16,881 bases of DNA. Source: an uncultured Parabacteroides sp. Its GTDB lineage: Bacteria > Bacteroidota > Bacteroidia > Bacteroidales > Tannerellaceae. A program made the position numbers and the translations under genes. Position 1 is the stretch's first letter, and every line of letters begins with the position of its first letter. Positions 7,805 through 14,403 of this stretch are shown here, piece after piece. Location: contig URZO01000088.1 of assembly GCA_900552465.1 (NCBI GenBank), positions 1 to 16,881 of the forward strand. The letters run 5' to 3'. Under the pieces are notes generated by a model. That model ran no database searches. It saw only the letters and a program-made list of their open reading frames with translations, and was not told the origin of the DNA.

Positions 7805-9301
7805 TTACTTGTTGTATTTACTCCAGTCAACATTGTGCATGTCGCCGCTGGCAGCCAGCTCTTCGTGGAATGCGAAGCAGCATTTCAGGTTCTGAGGAGT
7901 ATGTCCCTTGATACCCATTTCCAGATATTCGGTCAACAGCGGTTTGTAGTCCGGGTGAACGCAGTTTTCAATGATGCAACGTGCACGCTGGATCGGAGAC
8001 TTGCCGCGCAGGTCAGCTACGCCGTACTCCGTGATGATGATCTTAACCGAGTGTTCGCTGTGATCCAGGTGGGAAACCATCGGAACGAATGCACTGATCT
8101 TGCCTTCTTTCGCCGTAGACGGGGTTGTGAAGATAGACAGCATGGCAGAACGGGTAAAGTCGCCTGAACCGCCGATACCGTTCATCATTCTTGTACCCGA
8201 AACGTGAGTCGAGTTGATGTTACCGAAGATATCAGCTTCCAGAGCCGTATTGATTGCCACCAGACCCAGACGGCGGGCCACTTCCGGATTGTTGGAAATT
8301 TCCTGCGGACGGAGAAGGATCTTATCTTTGAAGAAGTCCAGGTTCGCATAAATCTCACGGATCACTTCGTTGCTGACAGACAGTGAGCAACCACTGGCAA
8401 ACTTGACGCGTCCCTGTTTCATCAGCGAAATAACAGCATCCTGGATCACTTCCGTGTAGACGTTAAATGCCGGGATATCCTTGTTTTCACCCATGCAACC
8501 TAATACTGCGTTGGCAACGTTTCCTACGCCACTCTGCAACGGAACGAATTCTTTCGGCAGACGGCCTGCTTTGATCTCGCCTACGAGGAAGTTTGCAACG
8601 TTCTGGCCGATAGCCATCGTTACGTCGTCCAGCGGAGAGAATTTACCTCCTTCGTTCGGTTCGTCGGTCTTGACAACACCCACGATCTTGGCCGGATCAA
8701 CCTTCACACACTCGCTACCGATACGGTCCGACGGAGTGTAAACAGGTATTTCACGGCGGTAAGGAGGATCGGCCGGCTCATAAATATCGTGCATACCGCG
8801 GATTTCTTTCGGGTGGCGGCAGTTCAATTCGACGATGATGCGGTCAGCCATGCGGCAGATCGTCGGCAGGATACCGACACCGCTGGTCGGAACGATTTCG
8901 CCGTCTTCCGTAACGTCGGCAGCTTCAACGATAGCCACGTCTATTTTGCCCAGGAAGCCGTAACGTAAATCCTGTGCCAGTTCGGACAGGTGCATGTCAA
9001 AATACTGAGCGCCATGAGCGTTCAGCAAAGCACGCAGGTCTTTGTTTGATTGATACGGGGTACGGAACTTGATAGCGTTTGCGCGAGCCAGCTCACCATC
9101 TAATTTGTCGCCTGTCGAGGCGCCTGTAAACATACCGATCTGGAAAGGATTGCCTTTTTCATGTTCTGCAATTGCTTTTTTGGCAATCGCACCCGGCACA
9201 ACTTTCGGGCATCCGGCAGGAGTAAATCCACTAAAGCCTACATTATCGTCGTGATGTACGAATGAAGCAGCTTCTTCTGCTGTAATAAATTTTAAAGCCA
9301 T
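7805..9301 (-). CDS. Acetyl-CoA hydrolase/CoA-transferase family protein (succinate or propionate type)
   Basis: This 498-residue protein belongs to the family that includes Cat1, ScpC and AarC, which move CoA between acetate, succinate and propionate. E284 in VYTEVIQDA corresponds to the catalytic glutamate of AarC (E294), and G378 in NGIGGSGDF corresponds to AarC G388, both with an offset of ten. The GVGNVANAV (258-266), NTALEADIFGNINSTHVSGT (351-370) and ITEYGVADLRGKSP (423-436) segments are also typical. It is cytoplasmic. In a gut Bacteroidales the likely job is CoA recycling in succinate/propionate or acetate fermentation; the preferred acid pair cannot be read from sequence. The gene has its own promoter and terminator and appears monocistronic. 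Confidence 0.88.
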   Translation of the reverse strand: MALKFITAEEAASFVHHDDNVGFSGFTPAGCPKVVPGAIAKKAIAEHEKGNPFQIGMFTGASTGDKLDGELARANAIKFRTPYQSNKDLRALLNAHGAQYFDMHLSELAQDLRYGFLGKIDVAIVEAADVTEDGEIVPTSGVGILPTICRMADRIIVELNCRHPKEIRGMHDIYEPADPPYRREIPVYTPSDRIGSECVKVDPAKIVGVVKTDEPNEGGKFSPLDDVTMAIGQNVANFLVGEIKAGRLPKEFVPLQSGVGNVANAVLGCMGENKDIPAFNVYTEVIQDAVISLMKQGRVKFASGCSLSVSNEVIREIYANLDFFKDKILLRPQEISNNPEVARRLGLVAINTALEADIFGNINSTHVSGTRMMNGIGGSGDFTRSAMLSIFTTPSTAKEGKISAFVPMVSHLDHSEHSVKIIITEYGVADLRGKSPIQRARCIIENCVHPDYKPLLTEYLEMGIKGHTPQNLKCCFAFHEELAASGDMHNVDWSKYNK

Positions 9302-9352
9302 GATATTATTTGTTGTTATATTGGTAATTCTTATTCAGCTAACAGTCGGGCG

Positions 9353-9360
9353 CAAAGGTA
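9353..9360 (-). promoter_or_regulatory. -7 promoter element for the CoA-transferase gene
   Basis: Read on the minus strand this is TACCTTTG, an exact TAnnTTTG match followed by GC. Transcription should start near 9346, about 45 bases before the ATG at 9301. No good TTTG -33 element is visible 19-21 bases upstream, where the sequence is T-rich and lies in the end of the neighbouring gene. Confidence 0.6.
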
Positions 9361-9377
9361 TTAAAAAAGAACGTAGA

Positions 9378-9800
9378 TTAATACTTGCGGTTGAGTATTT
9401 CGGTGTAAATAATAGCTTTTCGCAGTTCAGCGGCGTTGTTGAACTCTATATCCGTCTGCGCAATATCTTCTTCCATCGGAGGAAGGATGGTCCGGTTTCC
9501 GTCAGCCGTTTGTCTGGCCGTCGTATTTTCTCCAATCAGGAACGGTGTCGGCTGCACTGCTTGCTGTTTTTTCTGTTTCTTTGGCTTGACAGGTTTTTGC
9601 TTCGGTTGCGGTTCCTGCATCTCCTGCAAGATGTCCCAGAAACCCTTTTGCGGAGCCTCTTCTTCCTGAGGAATGATTTCCCTGTCCGGTTGCCCCAACA
9701 CCTGTTTCGGACGTTTTTTCTTATTCTTGGAACTGAACAAACCACTGATCCCTGCAATTATCAGGAACACAATATATAGCCAATCACCTGCGTTATCCAT
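9378..9800 (-). CDS. Small single-pass membrane protein with charged tail
   Basis: I do not recognise a named family. The 140 residues comprise a short N-terminal segment, one hydrophobic span (about 7-23, LYIVFLIIAGISGLF), a KNKKKRPK basic stop-transfer stretch, and then a long polar region. That region is rich in Lys, Gln, Pro and Glu (about 30-90) and is probably disordered. The C terminus DIEFNNAAELRKAIIYTEILNRKY looks conserved and helical. I recall similar C-terminal IYSEIL-like motifs in small Bacteroidetes membrane proteins, but cannot name the family. The positive-inside rule puts the tail in the cytoplasm. It lies upstream of the CoA-transferase gene on the same strand, separated by 76 bases that carry a promoter, so the two are probably transcribed separately at least in part. 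Confidence 0.7.
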   Translation of the reverse strand: MDNAGDWLYIVFLIIAGISGLFSSKNKKKRPKQVLGQPDREIIPQEEEAPQKGFWDILQEMQEPQPKQKPVKPKKQKKQQAVQPTPFLIGENTTARQTADGNRTILPPMEEDIAQTDIEFNNAAELRKAIIYTEILNRKY

Positions 9801-9823
9801 AAACTTTGATTATTTTTGCACTC

Positions 9824-9831
9824 CAAATGTA
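9824..9831 (-). promoter_or_regulatory. -7 promoter element close to the membrane-protein gene
   Basis: On the minus strand this reads TACATTTG, an exact TAnnTTTG match, with TTTC about 20 bases upstream as a possible -33. The start site would be near 9817 and the leader only about 17 bases. On the plus strand an overlapping region also has TATTTTTG (9811-9818), facing miaB. Confidence 0.5.
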
Positions 9832-9884
9832 GGAAATATTATTCAGAAGTGAAAGAAAGGAAACATATAATAGGTATAAAAGTA

Positions 9885-9914
9885 AATAAGGGTAACTTCA
9901 CAGCCACCCTTATT
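9885..9914. other. 9-bp hairpin in the divergent intergenic region
   Basis: AATAAGGGT (9885-9893) pairs perfectly with ACCCTTATT (9906-9914) around a 12-base loop. On the minus strand it is followed by TACTTTTATA, so in that direction it could act as a weak terminator or attenuator between the distal promoter at 9963-9970 and the membrane-protein gene. Confidence 0.45.
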
Positions 9915-9936
9915 CGATTTAACCAAAACCTTAACT

Positions 9937-9984
9937 ATGAAAAAATTTACGTTTTTCAAGTGCAAATATAAGGGTGCGGTTTGA
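9937..9984 (+). other. 15-codon micro-ORF, unproven
   Basis: ATG at 9937 opens MKKFTFFKCKYKGAV and ends at TGA 9982-9984. The upstream context AACCAAAACCTTAACT then ATGAAAAAA looks like a typical Bacteroidales start site, and this is why it is listed. There is no other evidence of translation. The exact minus-strand promoter match inside it suggests it may be fortuitous, or the remnant of a lost gene start. Confidence 0.2.
9963..9970 (-). promoter_or_regulatory. Distal minus-strand promoter
   Basis: On the minus strand this reads TATATTTG followed by CA, with TTG exactly 20 bases upstream (plus-strand 9991-9993). Both elements fit the Bacteroidetes consensus. It would give the membrane-protein gene a leader of about 155 bases containing the 9885-9914 hairpin. 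Confidence 0.55.
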
Positions 9985-10006
9985 ACTGTGCAAGTGTTTG
10001 GGCAAT

Positions 10007-10014
10007 TATTTTTG
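10007..10014 (+). promoter_or_regulatory. miaB promoter -7 element within an inverted repeat
   Basis: TATTTTTG is an exact TAnnTTTG match 36 bases before the miaB ATG. A TTTG at 9980-9983 is a possible -33 with 23-base spacing. The element lies inside a near-palindrome, TTTGGGCAA (9997-10005) against TTGCCAAA (10012-10019), which could be an operator or chance. Confidence 0.55.
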
Positions 10015-10050
10015 CCAAAAGAATATATTTAAAATTAATTAACAGAAAAG

Positions 10051-11421
10051 ATGGCAAATCAAGAAAATGGCGCGGACTTAAAATCCGTAGCCGGAACCGG
10101 AGAGAAGAAGTTGTTTATCGAAACTTACGGGTGTCAGATGAACGTTGCAGACAGTGAAGTTGTTGCTTCCATCATGCAAATGGACGGCTATGCCGTGACT
10201 GACAAAATCGAAGATGCAGATGCTATTTTCGTCAATACCTGTTCGGTTCGCGATAACGCCGAGCAAAAAATTTACGGGCGGCTTCAGTATTTCCAGTCAT
10301 TAAAAAGAAAGAAAAAGTCTTTAGTAGTCGGTGTGCTCGGATGCATGGCGGAACGGGTGAAGGAAGAGCTGATCAATGTGCATCATGCTGACCTGGTGGT
10401 CGGTCCGGATTCGTATATGGATTTGCCGAACCTGGTCGGAGCGGTTGAGCACGGTGAAAAAGCGATTAACGTGGAACTTTCCACACAGGAAACCTACAAA
10501 GACGTAATCCCGTTGAAACTGGGAGGCGTGCATATCTCCGGTTTTGTATCCATCATGCGCGGGTGCAATAACTTTTGTACCTATTGCATTGTGCCATACA
10601 CGCGTGGCCGGGAACGAAGCCGTGACGTGGAGAGCATCTTGAACGAAATACGGGATATGCGCGATAAAGGTTTCAAAGAAGTGACCCTTCTGGGGCAGAA
10701 TGTGAACTCCTATCTTTTTGAGAAAGACGGCGAAAAGATTTCTTTCCCAGTCTTGCTGGAGCGCGTGGCTGAGGAAGTGCCCGGGATGCGCGTCCGCTTC
10801 ACGACTTCCCATCCGAAGGATATGAGCGACGATACGTTGCGTGTAATTGCTGCGCACGATAACATCTGCAAGATGATCCACCTGCCGGCGCAGTCGGGCA
10901 GTTCCCGCATCCTGAGCGTGATGAACCGCAAATATACCCGCGAATGGTATCTGGACCGTATTGCCGCCATCCGCCGGATCCTGCCGGATTGTGCCATCTC
11001 GACCGACCTCTTTTGCGGTTTCCATTCCGAGACGGAGGAGGACTACCAGGAAACGCTTTCGCTGATGCGCGAAGTGGGCTACGACAGTGCTTTCCTCTTT
11101 AAATATTCCGAACGTCCGGGTACATACGCCTCCAAGCATCTGCCCGATACGGTGAGCGAAGCCGAAAAGGTACGCCGCTTGCAAGGTATGATCGACCTGC
11201 AGAACCAGCTATCGGAGGAAAGCAATAAACGCGATATCGGAAAAGTTTTTGAAGTGCTGATCGAAGGTTTCTCCAAACGCTCCCGTGAGCAACTGTTCGG
11301 GCGTACGAGCCAGAACAAGGTGGTGATCTTCGACAAAAAGAACTACCATGTCGGGCAATTTATAAAGGTACGCATCGACCGCGCCTCTTCCGCAACCCTG
11401 TTCGGAGAGCCGGTAGAATAA
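10051..11421 (+). CDS. miaB: tRNA-2-methylthio-N6-dimethylallyladenosine synthase
   Basis: MiaB is a radical-SAM methylthiotransferase that converts i6A37 to ms2i6A37 in tRNAs reading UNN codons. The three parts of the family appear in order. The N-terminal UPF0004 domain carries cluster cysteines C28, C64 and C98 (TYGCQMN, NTCSVR, GCMAER). The radical-SAM domain has C172, C176 and C179 (RGCNNFCTYC). A TRAM domain occupies about 392-455. HLPAQSGSSRIL (277-288) and KYSERPGTYA (351-360) are also hallmarks, and 456 residues is a normal length. The first ~18 residues are a polar extension. The start has no Shine-Dalgarno sequence, as is usual here. It is transcribed alone and followed by an unusual repeat array. 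The sister family MtaB is less likely because the overall pattern is of MiaB type. Confidence 0.96.
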   Translation: MANQENGADLKSVAGTGEKKLFIETYGCQMNVADSEVVASIMQMDGYAVTDKIEDADAIFVNTCSVRDNAEQKIYGRLQYFQSLKRKKKSLVVGVLGCMAERVKEELINVHHADLVVGPDSYMDLPNLVGAVEHGEKAINVELSTQETYKDVIPLKLGGVHISGFVSIMRGCNNFCTYCIVPYTRGRERSRDVESILNEIRDMRDKGFKEVTLLGQNVNSYLFEKDGEKISFPVLLERVAEEVPGMRVRFTTSHPKDMSDDTLRVIAAHDNICKMIHLPAQSGSSRILSVMNRKYTREWYLDRIAAIRRILPDCAISTDLFCGFHSETEEDYQETLSLMREVGYDSAFLFKYSERPGTYASKHLPDTVSEAEKVRRLQGMIDLQNQLSEESNKRDIGKVFEVLIEGFSKRSREQLFGRTSQNKVVIFDKKNYHVGQFIKVRIDRASSATLFGEPVE

Positions 11422-11444
11422 AATTCCCGTTTGACAAAATGATA

Positions 11445-11504
11445 TTACCTACGCGTGTAATTCGGATTACTACCCCATGTAAAATGACTTACCCGCGCGG
11501 GTAA
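11445..11504. repeat. Three TTAC-N8-GTAA sites at 22-bp period
   Basis: The sites are TTACCTACGCGTGTAA (11445-11460), TTACTACCCCATGTAA (11467-11482) and TTACCCGCGCGGGTAA (11489-11504). Each is 16 bp with identical outer half-sites, and each pair is separated by 6 bp. The third is a perfect palindrome. The spacing is close to two helical turns, so bound dimers would sit on one face of the DNA. This suggests an operator for a dimeric transcription factor. Confidence 0.7.
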
Positions 11505-11512
11505 TATTTTTT
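11489..11512 (+). terminator. Possible miaB terminator
   Basis: The third repeat copy can fold as TTACCC, a GCGC loop, then GGGTAA, and is followed by TATTTTTT (11505-11512). This looks like a short intrinsic terminator about 70 bases after the miaB stop. The stem is only 6 bp. The sequence may serve as both protein site and terminator. Confidence 0.45.
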
Positions 11513-11663
11513 AACGTATTATTATGTGCGGCCAAAACCGGTTTCTGCTTACTTTCTGATTTCGTCTTTGGAATGTTATGAAGTACAGTAGATTAGTGTT
11601 TCGTCTTTAACAGGTCTTGTAGTTAAAGAATTGTAAAGAAGCCGCTATCTCGTAAATTATTTG

Positions 11664-11671
11664 TTCTTTTG
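11664..11671 (+). promoter_or_regulatory. Weak candidate -7 element for ftsX
   Basis: TTCTTTTG followed by CAG matches TAnnTTTG at all positions but the second. No -33 element is found at normal spacing; a TTG at 11631-11633 is too far upstream. Start near 11677 would place the leader hairpin at the very 5' end of the message. Confidence 0.35.
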
Positions 11672-11681
11672 CAGAAAAATT

Positions 11682-11710
11682 GGGAGGTGTGTTCTCTAAA
11701 CGCATCTCCC
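11682..11710 (+). other. Leader hairpin upstream of ftsX
   Basis: GGGAGGTGTG (11682-11691) pairs with CGCATCTCCC (11701-11710): 10 bp with two G-U pairs and a 9-base loop. No T-run follows, so it is not an obvious terminator. It would lie near the 5' end of the ftsX transcript and might stabilise it. Confidence 0.4.
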
Positions 11711-11742
11711 TGCTTTATTCAACAACAATAAGGTTTTGTCTA

Positions 11743-12621
11743 ATGGCTGAAAGTAAAAAGGTTAGTTCGGTTTCTTTCTTTAATTCTCGCTTGACTTCCA
11801 TAATAAGTATCGCACTGGTACTGTTTCTGCTGGGACTTATCTTTCTGATGGGGTTGTTGGGAAACAAACTTTCCGTATACGTGAAGGAAAACATTTCGTT
11901 TTCCATCGTGCTGAAAGATAACCAGAAAGAAGCGGAGATAAAGAAGATGCAGAAGACGTTGGACGCACTGCCTTATATTAAATCTACAGAATATATATCG
12001 AAAGAACAGGCTGCCAGGGAACTGGAAGAAGAATTAGGCGAGAATCCCGAAACATTCCTGGGCTTTAATCCTTTGCAGGCCTCGATCGAAGTAAAACTGT
12101 ATTCGGAGTATGCCAATCCGGACAGCCTCAAACAGATAGAAAAGAAGATAAAGAACTATACTTCCGTTTCCGATTTACTGTACCGGAAAGATATGATGCA
12201 GATGGTGAATGACAATGTGAAACGTGTCAGCCTGATTCTGCTGACCCTTGCCGTAATCCTGATGGCTATATCGTTTGTGTTGATCAGTAATACGATACGG
12301 TTGCTGATTTATTCCAAACGTTTTCTGATCCACACGATGAAGCTGGTAGGCGCTACGCCCGGTTTTATCCGTAGGCCGTTTGTCCGGTATAATGTGGTCA
12401 GCGGTATTTTTGCATCCATCCTTGCAATATTCATGTTGACGGGAGCGTTGTATTATTTACAGAACGAATTGTCCGGTTTCATTCAGTTACTGGATGTTAA
12501 AGCGTTAATAATTGTTTACGCAGGTGTGTTGCTGATGGGCATTTTGCTTTCTATCACAGCAACTGTTTTTGCGGTGAACAAATATCTGCGCATGGGAGTT
12601 GATAAACTATATTATATATAA
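11743..12621 (+). CDS. ftsX: Cell division protein FtsX
   Basis: FtsX is the membrane partner of the ATPase FtsE; together they control peptidoglycan hydrolases at the division site. The 292-residue protein has the family topology: TM1 about 20-40, a periplasmic domain about 45-160, then TM2 (163-184), TM3 (219-240) and TM4 (255-277). The NTIRLLIYSKRFLIHTMKLVGA segment (183-204) after TM2 is the signature of FtsX-type permeases. I chose ATG 11743 because MAESKKVSSVSFFNSRLTS is a normal FtsX start and the upstream in-frame ATG at 11680 lies in the leader hairpin. No ftsE gene is adjacent. It is followed after 4 bases by the DUF3098 gene and appears to head the operon that runs to 16110. Confidence 0.92.
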   Translation: MAESKKVSSVSFFNSRLTSIISIALVLFLLGLIFLMGLLGNKLSVYVKENISFSIVLKDNQKEAEIKKMQKTLDALPYIKSTEYISKEQAARELEEELGENPETFLGFNPLQASIEVKLYSEYANPDSLKQIEKKIKNYTSVSDLLYRKDMMQMVNDNVKRVSLILLTLAVILMAISFVLISNTIRLLIYSKRFLIHTMKLVGATPGFIRRPFVRYNVVSGIFASILAIFMLTGALYYLQNELSGFIQLLDVKALIIVYAGVLLMGILLSITATVFAVNKYLRMGVDKLYYI

Positions 12622-12625
12622 ATGT

Positions 12626-12868
12626 ATGGCAAAGAGAGATTTCGCTTTTGGAAAAGACAATTTTATCCTGATTGCTGTTTCTGTTGTTGTTATCGCGATC
12701 GGTTTTATGTTGATGAGTGGCGGCGGTTCGCAAGACCCGGCCGGGTTTAATCCGGAGATATTCAGTTCCCGCCGTATCGTTGTGGCTCCGGCTGTGACGG
12801 TGATCGGTTTTGTGATGATGATTTTCGGGATATTGAGAAACAGCAAGAATAAAGAAGTAGCAGAATGA
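12626..12868 (+). CDS. DUF3098 small two-pass membrane protein
   Basis: The 80-residue product has two hydrophobic spans, about 13-31 and 51-70, joined by a loop with SGGGSQDPAGFNPEIFSSRR. It starts MAKRDFAFGKDNF and ends in a charged tail. This matches DUF3098, a Bacteroidetes family of unknown function that I know from this same position after ftsX. The ATG at 12626 is preferred over an in-frame ATG at 12599, which overlaps ftsX. The stop overlaps the next start (ATGA at 12865-12868), so translation is probably coupled to that of uppP. A role in envelope or division biology is inferred only from the neighbours. Confidence 0.85.
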   Translation: MAKRDFAFGKDNFILIAVSVVVIAIGFMLMSGGGSQDPAGFNPEIFSSRRIVVAPAVTVIGFVMMIFGILRNSKNKEVAE

Positions 12869-13665
12869 GTTGGTTTGAAGCCTTGGTGCTGGGGATCGTT
12901 CAGGGACTTACGGAATATTTGCCGGTCAGCAGTAGCGGTCACCTGGCAATCGGTTCTGCTTTATTTGGTATTCAGGGGGAAGATAATCTGGCATTTACGA
13001 TTGTTGTTCATGTGGCGACCGTGCTGAGCACGCTGGTCATATTATGGAAAGAGATCGAATGGATATTCCGGGGACTGTTTAAGTTTCAGATGAATGCTGA
13101 GACACGTTATGTGATAAACATTCTGATATCCATGATCCCGGTCGGTGTCGTGGGGCTGTTTTTTAAAGATAAGGTCGAAGCTATTTTCGGCTCGGGGTTG
13201 TTGATTGTGGGATGTATGCTGTTGTTGACAGCCGCATTGCTGGCGTTTTCATATTATGCCAAGCCCCGGCAGAAAGAGAATATATCGATGAAGGATGCCT
13301 TCATTATCGGGTTGGCGCAGGCTTGTGCGGTGATGCCGGGACTTTCCCGCTCCGGAACAACGATTGCGACCGGTTTGTTATTAGGAAATAATAAAGCAAA
13401 GCTGGCTCAGTTTTCTTTCCTGATGGTTATTCCTCCTATCTTGGGGGAGGCCTTGTTGGATGTGATGAAAGCGATGAAAGGTGAAGCGGTTGCCGGAGAT
13501 ATTCCGACGCTCTCGCTGGTTGTCGGTTTTCTTGCGGCCTTCGTGTCGGGATGTATCGCCTGTAAATGGATGATCAACATTGTGAAGAAAGGAAAACTGA
13601 TTTATTTCGCCATCTATTGTGCAATTGCAGGTTTGATAACAATCGCCTGTACGTTACTTAAATAA
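12865..13665 (+). CDS. uppP: Undecaprenyl-diphosphatase
   Basis: UppP (BacA) dephosphorylates undecaprenyl diphosphate to recycle the lipid carrier for peptidoglycan and surface glycans. The 266-residue integral membrane protein shows both family motifs: the N-terminal QGLTEYLPVSSSGH (13-26), with E17 in the (E/Q)xxxE pattern and H26, and the PGLSRSGTT motif (158-166) with R162. Several hydrophobic spans cover the rest. The start overlaps the DUF3098 stop, and truB begins 2 bases after its own stop. Expression of this gene is thus tied to ftsX on one side and truB on the other. Length and motifs leave little doubt. Confidence 0.95.
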   Translation: MSWFEALVLGIVQGLTEYLPVSSSGHLAIGSALFGIQGEDNLAFTIVVHVATVLSTLVILWKEIEWIFRGLFKFQMNAETRYVINILISMIPVGVVGLFFKDKVEAIFGSGLLIVGCMLLLTAALLAFSYYAKPRQKENISMKDAFIIGLAQACAVMPGLSRSGTTIATGLLLGNNKAKLAQFSFLMVIPPILGEALLDVMKAMKGEAVAGDIPTLSLVVGFLAAFVSGCIACKWMINIVKKGKLIYFAIYCAIAGLITIACTLLK

Positions 13666-13667
13666 GA

Positions 13668-14372
13668 ATGGATTTTATAGCAGGAGAAGTATTATATTTC
13701 AATAAACCCTTAAAGTGGACCTCTTTTGACCTGGTGAATAAGTTCCGTTACAAATTGTCGCGGAAACTGAAAGTGAAAAAGATAAAAGTAGGACATGCCG
13801 GAACGTTGGACCCCCTGGCAACAGGCGTGATGATCGTTTGTACCGGCAAAGCCACAAAAAGGATTGACGAATTTCAGTATCAGACGAAAGAATATATTGC
13901 GACCCTTAAACTGGGCGAGACGACACCTTCTTTCGATCTGGAAAAAGAGATAGACGGGGTCTACCCGACAGAACATATTACCCGTGAGGAAGTGGAAAAA
14001 GTCTTGCAGTCGTTCGTGGGAACGATCCAGCAGGTTCCGCCGGTTTTTTCGGCTTGTAAGGTTGAGGGTAAAAGGGCGTATGAACTGGCTCGTAAGGGGG
14101 AAGAAGTGGAGTTGAAATCGAAAACGCTCGTGATCGATGAAATGGAGTTGTTGGCGTGTGATCTGCCGGTAATAAAGATACGTGTAGTTTGCAGTAAAGG
14201 TACTTATATCCGGGCTTTGGCACGCGATATCGGTGTCGCTCTCCGGTCGGGTGCACACCTGATTGCTTTGGAGCGTACCCGCATCGGTGATATTACGTTG
14301 GACAAATGTATGTCTCCCGATGATATAGATGCCTTCCTGGAGGAAAACATAGGAGAAACAAAAACTGAATGA
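13668..14372 (+). CDS. truB: tRNA pseudouridine(55) synthase
   Basis: TruB makes pseudouridine 55 in the T-loop of nearly all tRNAs. The catalytic motif GHAGTLDPLATG (42-53) places the nucleophile at D48, the same number as in E. coli. The early FNKPLKWTSFDLVNK (11-25), the KLGETTPSFD segment (81-90) and CSKGTYIRALARDIG (175-189) are all typical. At 234 residues it is shorter than the E. coli enzyme, which has a C-terminal PUA-like extension. This shorter form is common in Bacteroidetes. It starts 2 bases after uppP, which implies strong coupling, and precedes queA by 31 bases. Confidence 0.95.
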   Translation: MDFIAGEVLYFNKPLKWTSFDLVNKFRYKLSRKLKVKKIKVGHAGTLDPLATGVMIVCTGKATKRIDEFQYQTKEYIATLKLGETTPSFDLEKEIDGVYPTEHITREEVEKVLQSFVGTIQQVPPVFSACKVEGKRAYELARKGEEVELKSKTLVIDEMELLACDLPVIKIRVVCSKGTYIRALARDIGVALRSGAHLIALERTRIGDITLDKCMSPDDIDAFLEENIGETKTE

Positions 14373-14403
14373 ATAAGAATAAAATAAATATAGAGTTAGC
14401 ATT

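Larger units (their letters stand above)
11422..11742. other. 321-base gene-free region between miaB and ftsX
   Basis: No convincing gene is seen. It holds the three-site TTAC-N8-GTAA array, a perfect AAACCGGTTT palindrome (11535-11544), a possible ftsX promoter and a leader hairpin. A 21-codon ORF (11439-11504) coincides with the repeat array and is not credible as a gene. The in-frame ATG at 11680 would add 21 residues to FtsX but lies within the leader hairpin. Confidence 0.65.

Noticed and set aside
11431..11461. TTGACA followed by TGTAAT, resembling an E. coli-type sigma-70 promoter
   Set aside because: The 19-base spacing is poor, and Bacteroidales use the TTTG/TAnnTTTG pattern, so this is probably chance.
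11439..11504. 21-codon ORF across the TTAC-N8-GTAA array
   Set aside because: The repeat period of 22 is not a multiple of three and the protein shows no pattern; the DNA symmetry explains the sequence better.
11445..11504. CRISPR-like array
   Set aside because: Only three units; the constant parts are 4-bp half-sites and the spacers are 6-8 bp, far too short for CRISPR.
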